Positions 23,801 to 31,803 of a stretch of DNA of 64,000 nucleotides are shown piece by piece. A model generated the notes under the pieces. It was not told the origin of the DNA. It searched no databases and saw nothing but the letters and a program-made list of their open reading frames with translations. Position 1 is the stretch's first letter. Each line of letters opens with the position of its first letter. Made by a program: the position numbers and the translations under genes. The DNA is taken from the NCBI RefSeq assembly GCF_016680995.1, contig NZ_JAEQMG010000041.1, positions 1-64,000 on the forward strand. Direction: 5' to 3'. The stretch comes from Ruminococcus difficilis. GTDB lineage: Bacteria; Bacillota_A; Clostridia; Oscillospirales; Acutalibacteraceae.

Positions 23801-26171
23801 CGACAGAACCATCATCTTCTCTAACAACAAGCGCATGGGTTCTGTTAACATCTATTATTGGTCTGATTCCAGCGAGCCTGTAGAGTGGCCCGGCGTTCCG
23901 ATGACCTCTATTGGTATGAACGAATACGGTGAAGAGAGATTCACCTTCGAGCTGCCCGAGGGCATGACCAACTATATCATCACCGACGGTACTACCAAGA
24001 CCGTTGACATTCCGTTTACCGGCGCGACCGGCGTATACATGACCGATCTCAACGGTGAAGGCGCATATGAAGTTGACTTCTATGATATCGGCGGCGGTTC
24101 CGGTCCGATCAATCCTCCTACACCCGTAGGCGATGACGGTATCTATCTCGTTGGTACCTTCAGCAGCTGGGAGACCTCTGCTCAGTATAAGATGAGCGAG
24201 AACTCCGCGAACCCCGGCGAGTACATGATCTCTACCACCCTTTCCGAGGGCGACGGCGTCAAGGTCGTTAAGGTAGAGAACGGTGTTTCGACTTGGTATC
24301 CCGACGGCATGGATAACGATTACATCGTTGACGCGGCTCACGCAGGTAACGTTACCGTTTACTTCAATGCAAGCGGCAATGCCGAGTGGAGCGCGTTCGG
24401 CGGCTACATGTACATCGATAACGGCGGTTATACTCCCGATCCTCAGCAGCCCACTCAGGGCGGCGGTACGGTTAACCCCGACGTTACCGACAGAACTATC
24501 ATCTTCTCCAATAATAAGGGCTTCACCACTGTCAACATCTATTACTGGTCTGATGAGAGCGAGCCCGTAGAGTGGCCCGGCGTTCCGATGACCTCTATCG
24601 GTATGAACGAGTACGGTGAAGAGAGATTCACCTTCGAGATGCCCGCGGACATGACCAACTACATCATCAACGACGGTGAACAGCAGACCGTTGACATTCC
24701 GTTCACCGGCGCTACCGGCGTTTACATGACCGAGAAGGACGGCACCGGCAACTATGAGGTAGCCTTCTATGATATCGGCGGCGGTCAAGTCATTCCGACT
24801 CCCGATCCGACTTCCGGTCCCATTGATCCGACTCCTGTCGGAGATGACGGCGTCTATCTCGTAGGCACTTTCAGCGGTTGGGCAACCGATGCTCAGTATA
24901 AGATGAGTGAGAATCCCGGCGCACCCGGCGAGTACATGCTCTCTACCACTCTCTCCGAGGGTGACGGCGTTAAGGTCGTTAAGGTAGAAAACGGCGTCCA
25001 GACATGGTATCCGGACGGCACCGATAATGAGTACGTCGTTGACGCGGCTCACGCAGGCAGCGTAACCGTATACTTCAACGCGGCAGGTAATGCTGAGTGG
25101 AGTGCGTTCGGCGGCTACATGTACATCGATAACGGCTCGACTCCTACTCCCGATCCCGATCCCACAACCGCTCCTGTTGATCCGACTCCTGTCGGCGATG
25201 ACGGCGTTTATCTTGTAGGCACTTTCAGCAGCTGGGAAACCTCTGCTCAGTATAAGATGAGCGAGAACTCTGCCGCTCCCGGTGAGTATATGCTCTCTAC
25301 CACTCTCAGCGAGGGTGACGGCGTTAAGGTCGTTAAGGTAGAGAACGGTGTTGCGACTTGGTATCCGGACGGTACCGATAATGAGTACGTTGTTGACGCG
25401 GCTCACGCAGGTAATGTTACCGTATACTTCAACGCGGCAGGTAATGCTGAGTGGAGCGCTTTCGGCGGCTACATGTACATCGATAACGGTTCGACTCCTG
25501 TTGATCCGACTCAGTCTGTTACTCCCGATCCCGATCCCTCCGACAGAACTATCATCTTCTCCAATAATAAGGGCTTTAGCACCGTTAACATCTATTATTG
25601 GTCTGATGAAAGCGAGCCTGTTGAGTGGCCCGGCGTTCCGATGACTTACTACGATACCAACGAAATGGGCGAACAGAGGTATTCATTCGAGATGCCCGCC
25701 GGCATGACCAACTACATCATCAACGACGGTACACAGCAGACCGTTGACATTCCGTTCACCGGCGCTACCGGCGTATACATGACCGATAAGGATAACGAGG
25801 GTCATTATCTGGTTGATTTCTATGATAACACCGGTACTACTCCGACTCCCACTCCCGATCCTACTCCGAGTGTCAAGGACGTCACCTTCGAGCCCGGCGA
25901 TGCAAATGTATCTGATCCCGCATGGTTCGCTTGGGTCTGGAATGATAATTCCGAAGGCACATGGATCCAGGGCACTGTATCCGGCTCCAACATCGTCTTT
26001 GCCGGTGCAGCTGAATACGGTAATATCCTTGTAGTCAGAATGCCCACCGGTTCTACTTCCGCAGACTGGGGTACCTGTTGGAACCAGTCCGAGGATGTAA
26101 AGATGCAGTCCGGCACCCTGTACTTCACAGGTTGGGGCAGCGGTAACAAGTTTAACATCGGCTGGAAATAA
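20820..26171 (+). CDS. Secreted modular alpha-amylase with dockerin and starch-binding-type modules
   Basis: A 1,783-residue exported enzyme. Signal peptide: about residues 1-29. GH13 catalytic domain: about 45-540, with the four family regions intact: DAVINH (168-173), GFRFDAAKH (nucleophile D272), YGEIL (acid/base E312) and SHD (378-379). Type I dockerin: about 554-612, two GDVDGxxxVxxxD calcium loops starting at 554 and 588. Then ten modules joined by Pro/Thr/Asp linkers: four CBM26-like modules beginning TIIFSNN (about 653, 997, 1227, 1577), two of a related type beginning FLLTDNFGW (764, 880), three beginning YLVGTFS (1107, 1344, 1463) and a distinct C-terminal module (1686-1783). The dockerin implies docking to a cohesin scaffold, as in the amylosome of Ruminococcus bromii. 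Single-gene unit with promoter and terminator. Confidence 0.93.
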   Translation: MKMRRLVSLLLAVLLVISCVSVGIVATSAANVDTADTAANIDVAAAGSAYEDMQSKTTVENNYGLSKTVNDGTILQAWTWSFKNIEANLETIAEQGFTTIQVSPPNEIKKGTKGAKFLQNDGQNGWWMFYQPAGFQLNNSTDNALGTKAEFISLCDKAHEMGLKIIVDAVINHMGTKEGDDNNTSTDPMSHVTPKAQSFEPEIYNNKLFHSPWEQMKYIESNSDTATSTYDLTRRCTSGLPDLKTEDSRVQKAIYDYMEELVQAGADGFRFDAAKHIETPDDISQYRSDFWTNTLKKVQNAHTDKEIYAYGEILNSCGIGRPYSMYTKLMDVTDSKGYWQINNAVKSGGAIGEWNNATPGYPSSNFTASNAMLWDESHDTYVDKSTTDLNTTQRGKIWALVAGRAGISSVYLARPSDNTNTNDLYNISIGEARKTSWSNATTKAINQFHNYFIGQSEYCTSNYSNTAYIERGNSGAMIVNLGGTTAKNVTLTNHRLTPGSYKDAITGATFTVTSSQIKGAVGSTGVAVIYENNEAPKPTDPPKPTDPPETYILGDVDGNKTVDSIDVSMIMRFSINTQTLTDKQSRAGDVDGDGFVTVIDATLIQRYLANKPVKYDIGKEVTVQPVQPTIPPIVIPTTGPDDPTEPDPDQGGTIIFSNNKGFSSVNIYYWADGNEPVEWPGVPMTSIGMNEYGEERFTFDLPAGMTNYIINDGTQQTVDIPFNGSTGVYMTDQDAEGHYNVEFYAIDPTPGPGPGPDPDPDVQGSFLLTDNFGWGSAYVYAWDDDGNELYGAWPGSAQAETTQNEYGETQFRCYIPKGATGVILSNGNGEQTEDIKDFSYDGYWMNGSKNDQGHYKVIGWNSDGSGGSVEPTPDYPVKSTFLLTDNFGWGQAYVYAWDADDNKIYGEWPGSAMAETTQNEYGETQFKCNVPEGAVGVILSNGNGAQTEDITDFTYDGYWMNGSKNDQGHYLVTGWRADGSDEPTPTPTPTPDPTDRTIIFSNNKRMGSVNIYYWSDSSEPVEWPGVPMTSIGMNEYGEERFTFELPEGMTNYIITDGTTKTVDIPFTGATGVYMTDLNGEGAYEVDFYDIGGGSGPINPPTPVGDDGIYLVGTFSSWETSAQYKMSENSANPGEYMISTTLSEGDGVKVVKVENGVSTWYPDGMDNDYIVDAAHAGNVTVYFNASGNAEWSAFGGYMYIDNGGYTPDPQQPTQGGGTVNPDVTDRTIIFSNNKGFTTVNIYYWSDESEPVEWPGVPMTSIGMNEYGEERFTFEMPADMTNYIINDGEQQTVDIPFTGATGVYMTEKDGTGNYEVAFYDIGGGQVIPTPDPTSGPIDPTPVGDDGVYLVGTFSGWATDAQYKMSENPGAPGEYMLSTTLSEGDGVKVVKVENGVQTWYPDGTDNEYVVDAAHAGSVTVYFNAAGNAEWSAFGGYMYIDNGSTPTPDPDPTTAPVDPTPVGDDGVYLVGTFSSWETSAQYKMSENSAAPGEYMLSTTLSEGDGVKVVKVENGVATWYPDGTDNEYVVDAAHAGNVTVYFNAAGNAEWSAFGGYMYIDNGSTPVDPTQSVTPDPDPSDRTIIFSNNKGFSTVNIYYWSDESEPVEWPGVPMTYYDTNEMGEQRYSFEMPAGMTNYIINDGTQQTVDIPFTGATGVYMTDKDNEGHYLVDFYDNTGTTPTPTPDPTPSVKDVTFEPGDANVSDPAWFAWVWNDNSEGTWIQGTVSGSNIVFAGAAEYGNILVVRMPTGSTSADWGTCWNQSEDVKMQSGTLYFTGWGSGNKFNIGWK

Positions 26172-26214
26172 TCGTTTAACTCAGCGAATGCTGTGAACAT
26201 TCCCAATTAAAATA

Positions 26215-26244
26215 CGGGAGCAGGCTTCGGTCTGCTCCCGTTTT
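26215..26244 (+). terminator. Terminator of the amylase gene
   Basis: CGGGAGCAG-8-CTGCTCCCG perfect 9-bp stem with TTTT after it. Confidence 0.9.
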
Positions 26245-26261
26245 ATGTTAAATATATAATA

Positions 26262-26442
26262 TGTGAAATGTGGATACTATCCTGTGGCTATCTCAAGCGA
26301 TTAACATGAGAAAAGGGCGTACGCCCCCAATCTCAACCAATCAAGCCTCCCTTTCCTAAGGGAGGTGGTGCGAAGCACCGGAGGGTTGCCACATTCAAAT
26401 CATCATTTCGATGCTCCCTCGGAGCCGTGGCTATCTCAACCT
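26262..26442. repeat. Family B and short family A repeats
   Basis: Degenerate family B ends at 26281-26300 (GTGGCTATCTCAAGCG) and 26327-26340 (CAATCTCAACC). A short family A copy occupies 26342-26390 (AAGCCTCCCTTTCCTAAGGGAGG, GTGGTGCGAAGCACC, GGAGGGTTGCCA). Another family B copy at 26401-26442 ends just before the ribosome-binding site of the next gene. Confidence 0.7.
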
Positions 26443-26459
26443 ATTTATTGGAGGCTCTC

Positions 26460-27062
26460 ATGCACATTCCGTCATCCGATACCATTGATATTGAAGTCCT
26501 GACCTTTGCGGACGCGATGGTCAGCACCAATGATGATTATGATAAAAAACGCTGGCTGTATGTGCCCGATTTCTACAGTGAATACCGTTATATCCTCGGC
26601 ACAAGAGGGGAGAGGCCGCTGATCTGCATCGGCATTAATCCATCGACCGCCGCACCGGATGATCTGGATAACACGCTCAAATCTGTCGAGAGGATCGCGT
26701 TGGCAAACGGCTTTGACAGCTTTATCATGTTCAACGTTTACGCCCAACGCGCCACGAACCCCGATGATATGGAGCGTGAGTGTAATGCGCTGCTCCATGA
26801 GGAAAACATGAAGGCGTTCGATTATATCTTAGGCTTGAGTGAAAGTCCCGCTGTCTGGGCGGCATGGGGGAATATCATCGAAAAACGCCCCTATTTGCCC
26901 GATTGCGTGCGCTCGATGATCGCGCTCGGTACCGAGCATCACGCTAAATGGTACTCCGCAGGAAAGATCTCAAAAAAAGGTCATCCGCATCATCCGCTCT
27001 ATCTGAAAAAGGACACGCCTCTTGATCCCTTTGATATCGAAAAATATATTGAATCATTGTGA
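26460..27062 (+). CDS. DUF1643-family protein
   Basis: A 200-residue protein with the DUF1643 pattern: an RYILGTRGERPLICIGINPST segment (20 or more conserved positions, quoted in part), FIMFNVYAQRATNP and WAAWGNIIEKR in order. The family has no established function; members are soluble and widely scattered. The start is the ATG at 26460, six bases after TTGGAGG. A family B repeat runs up to that ribosome-binding site, so the leader of this gene is largely repeat sequence. Confidence 0.8.
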   Translation: MHIPSSDTIDIEVLTFADAMVSTNDDYDKKRWLYVPDFYSEYRYILGTRGERPLICIGINPSTAAPDDLDNTLKSVERIALANGFDSFIMFNVYAQRATNPDDMERECNALLHEENMKAFDYILGLSESPAVWAAWGNIIEKRPYLPDCVRSMIALGTEHHAKWYSAGKISKKGHPHHPLYLKKDTPLDPFDIEKYIESL

Positions 27063-27148
27063 TTGTTTTGCATTGATCTGTTCTTTCCGACCCTTCTGAC
27101 GAGGGAGCTGAAACGAATTCTGCTCTATTTTATCAAAGCAAATCGAAT

Positions 27149-27190
27149 CTGTCATTGCGAGGCTCGCATGAGCCGTGGCAATCTCAACCG
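27149..27190. repeat. Family B repeat
   Basis: CTGTCATTGCGAGGCTCGC, ATGA linker, GCCGTGGCAATCTCAACCG; the centre GGCTCGCATGAGCC is self-complementary. Confidence 0.8.
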
Positions 27191-27235
27191 GAAAAAGACG
27201 CACCGATTTAGGTGCTCGCTCCGCTCGAACAATTT

Positions 27236-27412
27236 AATACAATTCCTCAGTCGCCAACGGGCGACAGCCTCCTCGCCAGAAGCGGCTTCTTCTGCGAAGA
27301 CAGCCGACCCTTTTGTCCGCTTTCCGGACATTTCCCCTAGCAGGGGAATCTCCCCTTGTCCTTCGGACATTCCCCCAACGGGGGTACCTTTACCAAAGGG
27401 TGCCTTAGAAAC
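27236..27412. repeat. Long family A repeat, copy 8, inverted
   Basis: Read on the minus strand it starts with AAGGCACCCTTTGGTAAAGG, has the inner CCCCCGTTGGGGG and TGTCCGAAGGACA hairpins of the long form and ends in CGACTGAGGAATTGTA. It contains additional small hairpins not found in the other long copies (TCCCCTGCTAGGGGA, TGTCCGGAAAGCGGACA). Confidence 0.7.
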
Positions 27413-27413
27413 T

Positions 27414-27442
27414 GAAAGACCCGCCAGATCGGCGGGTCTTTC
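27414..27442. terminator. Terminator of the arylpyruvate gene cluster
   Basis: GAAAGACCCGCC-5-GGCGGGTCTTTC, a perfect 12-bp stem, with T-rich flanks on both strands; it lies just past the stop of the last minus-strand gene. Confidence 0.75.
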
Positions 27443-27469
27443 TCTTCATTTATGCTTTTTACATTTGCT

Positions 27470-27901
27470 TTACAGCTTTGCCATATCCTCTTCGGTGACA
27501 AGGCTGATACCGTGCTCGGTCAGGATCTTCTCCGCAGTGTCGTTATCCTCGACGCGGAGTACCACATACGCGAACTTCTTGGAAACGGTGATGAACGCGT
27601 ACATATACTCGATGTTGATGTTGTTGTCCGCTAAGATCTTGACGACCTTAGCCAGAGCACCGGGCTCATCCTGTACGGCTACGCCGACGACCTCGGTGAT
27701 GGAAACGAACGCGTTCGCGTCATCGAGCGCCTGCTTTGCCTTGGCGATATCGGTGACGATCAGGCGGAAGATACCGAAGTCATTGGTATCCGCAACGCTC
27801 ATGGCGCGGATGTCAACGCCTGCCTTGGCGATCGCGTCGGTGACGGTGACGAGTGTGCCTTCACGGTTTTCTACAAAGATGGATAACTGTTTAATTGCCA
27901 T
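27470..27901 (-). CDS. Tandem ACT-domain protein
   Basis: A 143-residue protein built of two ACT domains (about residues 3-68 and 70-140). ACT domains bind amino acids; the first starts KQLSIFVENREGTLVTVTDA and the second VGVAVQDEPGALAKVVKIL, both with the Gly that contacts the ligand. Proteins of this size are commonly found beside phenylacetate-CoA ligase and indolepyruvate oxidoreductase genes in anaerobes, as here. It is probably a small-molecule sensor or regulatory subunit for the pathway. The upstream open frame before the ATG at 27901 is not likely to be used. Confidence 0.85.
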   Translation of the reverse strand: MAIKQLSIFVENREGTLVTVTDAIAKAGVDIRAMSVADTNDFGIFRLIVTDIAKAKQALDDANAFVSITEVVGVAVQDEPGALAKVVKILADNNINIEYMYAFITVSKKFAYVVLRVEDNDTAEKILTEHGISLVTEEDMAKL

Positions 27902-27967
27902 AATGTTACTCCTTATGATTGATGATGGGGGAGAGAGTTCCTCCCGCATAATTCGGATGTACGGTGA

Positions 27968-29287
27968 TTATGTATGGATACCGATTTTCTTACGGTTATC
28001 GATGACTCTGACAGCCTTGCCTTCGCTGCGCGCGATCGACTTCGGCGCGACCAGACGGATGACGGGATTGATACCGAGCATCTCCTTCATCGCACTCTGG
28101 ATCTTCTTCTCCTTCTTGGTGATGACCTGCGGCTTATCGGAGAAGTCCTCGGGCAGCATCTCTACACGGATCTCAAAGGTGTCGGTATTATTCACACGGT
28201 CGATCAGGATCTGGTAGTTCGGGGCGTAGCCCTTGTTCAGGAGAACCGCCTCGATCTGGCTGGGGAAGACGTTGACGCCGCGGATGATCATCATGTCATC
28301 GGAACGTCCCATCGGCTTGTGCATACGGATAAAGGTTCTGCCGCAGGAGCATTTTTCGCGGGTGAGAACAGTGATATCGCGGGTGCGATAACGTATCAGC
28401 GGGAATGCCTCTTTGTCAAGAGAGGTGAACACCAATTCACCCTTGCTGCCCTCGGGGAGTACCTCACCGGTGTCGGGGTCAATGATCTCGGCATAGAAAT
28501 GATCCTCGTTGATGTGCATACCGTTCTGCTCACAGCATTCAAACGCCACGCCGGGGCCGCTGGACTCGGTCAGTCCGTAGATGTCATACGCCTTGATACC
28601 GAGGCTGTTCTCAATGTCGTGGCGCATTTCCTCTGTCCACGGCTCCGCGCCGAAGATACCTGCCTTGAGGCTGTTGTAGCCGGGCTTGTAGCCTTGTTCC
28701 TTCAGCGTCTCGCCGATATAGGCGGCATAGGAGGGCGTACAGCAAAGGATGCTGGCGTTGAGATCCATCATGAACTGGATCTGACGATTGGTGTTGCCGC
28801 TCGACATGGGCAGGGTCAGACAGCCGACCTTATGTGAGCCGCCGTGCAGACCCGCGCCGCCGGTGAAAAGTCCGTAACCGTAGGCTACCTGGACGACGTC
28901 GCCTTTGTCGCCGCCTGCCGCGACGATCGCTCGCGCACAGCAGTCTTCCCACATATCGACGTCATTCTGGGTGTAGAACGCGACAACGCGTTTGCCGGTG
29001 GTACCGGAGGTGGAGTGGATACGTACACAGTTTTTGAGGTCGGTCGCGAGCATTCCGTAGGGGTATGCTTCTCGCAGATCGTTTTTGCTCAGGAACGGCA
29101 GCTTGCTGATATCCTCCAGACAGGTGATATCCTCAGGCTTGACGCCTTTTTCATCCATCAGGTTGCGGTAGTATTCGACGTGCTCATACACATAGCGCAC
29201 CTGACGGATGAGCTTGTACTCCTGCAGCTTCTTGATCTCGTTGACCGGCATGGTCTCAGCGTCGGGCTGATAGAATCTTTTCTGCAT
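27968..29287 (-). CDS. paaK: Phenylacetate-CoA ligase family protein (copy next to ACT gene)
   Basis: AMP-forming arylacetate-CoA ligase, 439 residues. The adenylate-forming motif is HSTSGTTGKRVVAFYT (about residue 92); DIYGLTESSGPGVAFEC, RYRTRDITVL and the C-terminal LRK-type domain follow. The Cys-rich CSCGRTFIRMHKPMGRSDDM segment is typical of PaaK. In amino-acid fermenting anaerobes such enzymes convert the aryl-acyl-CoA made by IorAB and the free acid into one another. It is paralogous to the gene on the other side of iorAB and may differ in substrate. AAAGGA precedes the ATG. Confidence 0.92.
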   Translation of the reverse strand: MQKRFYQPDAETMPVNEIKKLQEYKLIRQVRYVYEHVEYYRNLMDEKGVKPEDITCLEDISKLPFLSKNDLREAYPYGMLATDLKNCVRIHSTSGTTGKRVVAFYTQNDVDMWEDCCARAIVAAGGDKGDVVQVAYGYGLFTGGAGLHGGSHKVGCLTLPMSSGNTNRQIQFMMDLNASILCCTPSYAAYIGETLKEQGYKPGYNSLKAGIFGAEPWTEEMRHDIENSLGIKAYDIYGLTESSGPGVAFECCEQNGMHINEDHFYAEIIDPDTGEVLPEGSKGELVFTSLDKEAFPLIRYRTRDITVLTREKCSCGRTFIRMHKPMGRSDDMMIIRGVNVFPSQIEAVLLNKGYAPNYQILIDRVNNTDTFEIRVEMLPEDFSDKPQVITKKEKKIQSAMKEMLGINPVIRLVAPKSIARSEGKAVRVIDNRKKIGIHT

Positions 29288-29340
29288 GGGGCTTCATCCT
29301 TTCTTTTGTTTTTTCATTATACCATACTGCTTTTTTATTA

Positions 29341-29378
29341 ATGTCATTGCGAGGCACAACGTGCCGTGGCAATCTCAA
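29341..29378. repeat. Family B repeat between iorB and paaK
   Basis: ATGTCATTGCGAGGCACAAC, then GTGCCGTGGCAATCTCAAC; the centre GGCACAACGTGCC is a hairpin. It occupies most of the 97-base gap in the operon. Confidence 0.8.
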
Positions 29379-29384
29379 CATTAT

Positions 29385-29954
29385 TTAGCAGTTATATCCC
29401 AAATCAAACGCCTTTTTGTTGATCTCAACAAACTGCGGCTTGACGCATTTTTCGATGGCGGTCAGCCATTTTTCTTTGGGCATATCGAAGTATTTAGCGA
29501 GTCTGCCCATCAAAACGATGTTGCACGCCTTGGAGGAACCGGCTTCATTCGCCAGCGCCAGCGCGTCGATATCGTCCACATGGATTCCCTTGTTCTTCAT
29601 CTCGCCGATGATATCCTCGGGATAGGTCGCCGCGCCGATGATGACCGGCATGGGATCGATCTGCTGGGTGTTGACGATGATGGTACCGTCCTTTTTGAGG
29701 TTTTCCACATAGCGAGCCGCCTCGATCTTCTCGAAGGACACGATGAAATCCGCTTCACCGTTTTCGATCACGGGGGAGTAGACCTTTTCGCCAAAGCGGA
29801 CATAGGTGACGACGGAACCGCCGCGCTGGCTCATTCCGTGCACCTCGGATACTTTTACGTCGTAGCCTTCATCGACCAGCAGTCTGCCGAGCAGCTTGGA
29901 AGCGAGCAGAGAACCCTGTCCGCCGACGCCGACGATCATAATATTCTTAGTCAT
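29385..29954 (-). CDS. iorB: Indolepyruvate:ferredoxin oxidoreductase, beta subunit
   Basis: Smaller subunit (189 residues) of the enzyme that oxidatively decarboxylates aryl pyruvates to aryl-acyl-CoA with reduction of ferredoxin. The start MTKNIMIVGVGGQGSLLASK and the SEVHGMSQRGGSVVTYVRFG segment are characteristic of the gamma/beta-type domain of 2-oxoacid:ferredoxin oxidoreductases. The ATG overlaps the end of iorA by eight bases. Confidence 0.95.
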   Translation of the reverse strand: MTKNIMIVGVGGQGSLLASKLLGRLLVDEGYDVKVSEVHGMSQRGGSVVTYVRFGEKVYSPVIENGEADFIVSFEKIEAARYVENLKKDGTIIVNTQQIDPMPVIIGAATYPEDIIGEMKNKGIHVDDIDALALANEAGSSKACNIVLMGRLAKYFDMPKEKWLTAIEKCVKPQFVEINKKAFDLGYNC

Positions 29955-31695
29955 TAGAGGGCACCTCGCTTTCAAACGCGTCAAAGGGGCAGAGCTGAGC
30001 GCATACGCCGCATCCGACGCAAAGGGTGGTATCGACAACAGCGTGACCGTCGCGGAAGGAGATGGACGGGCAGCCGAACTTCATACATTTCTTACAGCCG
30101 CGGCACTTCTCGGGATTAACGTAGAGCGGCTTTTTGGGCTTGACGTACTTTAAGAGAACACAAGGACGGCGCGAGATGATGACGGAGGGTTCGTTTTTGG
30201 CGAGCTCCTCTTTGAGAACCGTCTCACATTCCTCAAGGTTATACGGATCAACCACGCGCACGGAGTTGATGCCGATGCTGTGGCACAGATCCTCGAGGTT
30301 GACCTTGCCGGCGGGATCACCCTTGATGGAGTAGCCGGTGGTCGGATTCTGCTGATGACCCGTCATACCGGTAATGGAGTTGTCGAGGATGATGACGGTG
30401 GAATTGCTCTGGTTATACGCGATGTTGATCAGACCGGTGACGCCGGAGTGCATGAAGGTGGAGTCGCCGATGACGCAGACGGTGTTGTTCTCCGTCTGAT
30501 CGCCGCCTGCTTTGTTATAGCCGTGCAGACCGGATACCGACGCGCCCATGCAAAGGGTCATATCCAACGCGTTCAAGGGCGGCGCCGCGCCGAGGGTGTA
30601 GCAGCCGATATCGCCGAGCACGGTGATCTTGTTCTTCGCGAGAACATAGTACATGCCTCTGTGGGGACAGCCGGAGCACATCATCGGAGGACGTACCGGG
30701 ATCTCGGTGTCGAGATTGAATACGGTTTTATCCGCCATCTCAAACGCCTGCTCGATGCTCTTCTGGCTGAATTCGCCGAGGATCGAGAACTTGTCCTTGC
30801 CGATGACCTCAACGCCGATGTTCTTGCAGTGGGTCTCGACGATCGGATCGAGCTCCTCGATGACATAGACCTTGCCGACCTTCGCGGCGAAATCCTTGAT
30901 CAGCTTGACGGGCAGGGGGTTGATCATGCCGAGCTTCAAAACAGCTACGCTGTCACCGAACGCCTCTTTGACATACTGGTAAGAGGTGGAGGAGGTGATG
31001 ATACCGAAATCGCGATTCCCGTCGCCATCTTCCACGCGGTTGAGGGGAGAGGTCTCGGCGTATTCGATCAGCTTCTTGGTGCGTTCCTCAACAAACGGAT
31101 GACGCTTGAGCGCGTTGCCGGGGGTCATGATGTATTTCTGCGGATTCTTGGTGTAATCTTTGGTGATCTCGGTGCGCTCGCCCAGCTCAACAATGCTCTG
31201 GGAATGTGCCACACGGGTGCACATCTTGAGGGATACCGGGGTATCGAACTGCTCGGAGATCTCATAAGCGAGCTTAGCGTAATCCAACGCTTCCTGAGAA
31301 TCGGAGGGTTCGAGCATCGGGATCTTAGCCGCGATCGCGTAATGGCGCGAATCCTGCTCATTCTGTGAGCTGTGCATACCGGGATCATCGGCGACGCAGA
31401 TGACGATACCCGCGTTGACGCCGGTGTAGCTCATGGTAAACAGCGGATCGGCGGCGACGTTCAAGCCGACGTGCTTCATACAGCAGGCGGAACGCTTGCC
31501 GCGCAGCGCGGAGCCGAATGCCGCCTCCATCGCTACCTTTTCATTGGGCGCCCACTCGCAGTAGACGTCGTCGTATTTCGCGAAAAATTCAGTGATCTCA
31601 GTGCTGGGTGTGCCGGGATAACTGGAGATCACGGCGCATCCGCCTTCGTATAAGCCGCGCGCGACCGCGGCGTTACCGATCAATAAGTCTTTCAT
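29947..31695 (-). CDS. iorA: Indolepyruvate:ferredoxin oxidoreductase, alpha subunit
   Basis: Large subunit, 582 residues. The pyrimidine-binding domain starts near VISSYPGTPSTEITEFF; the thiamine diphosphate domain contains GDIGCYTLGAAPPLNALD and GDSTFMHSGVTGLINIAYN. The C-terminus has two 4Fe-4S clusters: CRGCKKCMKFGCP and CVGCGVCAQLCP. The oxidised substrates of the family are indolepyruvate, phenylpyruvate and hydroxyphenylpyruvate, formed by transamination of aromatic amino acids. It is cotranscribed with iorB and lies between two paaK paralogues. Confidence 0.96.
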   Translation of the reverse strand: MKDLLIGNAAVARGLYEGGCAVISSYPGTPSTEITEFFAKYDDVYCEWAPNEKVAMEAAFGSALRGKRSACCMKHVGLNVAADPLFTMSYTGVNAGIVICVADDPGMHSSQNEQDSRHYAIAAKIPMLEPSDSQEALDYAKLAYEISEQFDTPVSLKMCTRVAHSQSIVELGERTEITKDYTKNPQKYIMTPGNALKRHPFVEERTKKLIEYAETSPLNRVEDGDGNRDFGIITSSTSYQYVKEAFGDSVAVLKLGMINPLPVKLIKDFAAKVGKVYVIEELDPIVETHCKNIGVEVIGKDKFSILGEFSQKSIEQAFEMADKTVFNLDTEIPVRPPMMCSGCPHRGMYYVLAKNKITVLGDIGCYTLGAAPPLNALDMTLCMGASVSGLHGYNKAGGDQTENNTVCVIGDSTFMHSGVTGLINIAYNQSNSTVIILDNSITGMTGHQQNPTTGYSIKGDPAGKVNLEDLCHSIGINSVRVVDPYNLEECETVLKEELAKNEPSVIISRRPCVLLKYVKPKKPLYVNPEKCRGCKKCMKFGCPSISFRDGHAVVDTTLCVGCGVCAQLCPFDAFESEVPSND

Positions 31696-31714
31696 AATTC
31701 TCTTGCCTTTCTTC

Positions 31715-31795
31715 AAGGCTCCCTTTGGTAAAGGGAGCTGTCGCCTGACATGCGTGTCTGGCGACTGAGGGATTGTATTGATTTAAGCCAACGGC
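31715..31795. repeat. Family A repeat, copy 9
   Basis: AAGGCTCCCTTTGGTAAAGGGAGC, TGTCGCCTGACATGCGTGTC hairpin, TGGCGACTGAGGGATTGTAT, followed by a degraded third part. Lies in the gap between paaK and iorA of the same strand. Confidence 0.8.
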
Positions 31796-31803
31796 GTACC
31801 AAT

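Larger units (their letters stand above)
27063..27469. other. Repeat-filled gap, no gene
   Basis: A 407-base stretch between DUF1643 and the ACT-protein gene. It holds a family B copy at 27149-27190, a long inverted family A element at 27236-27412 and a terminator at 27414-27442. Open frames cross it on both strands, but they consist of repeat sequence. Confidence 0.7.

Noticed and set aside
21702..25406. A 1,234-codon open frame on the minus strand opposite the amylase gene
   Set aside because: It lies antisense to a clearly real secreted enzyme, has no ribosome-binding site, and its product only mirrors the repeats of the coding strand. The lack of stops follows from codon bias in the repeated modules.
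27063..28217. A 384-codon plus-strand open frame after the DUF1643 gene
   Set aside because: The first part is repeat sequence and a terminator, and the rest is antisense to the ACT and paaK genes.
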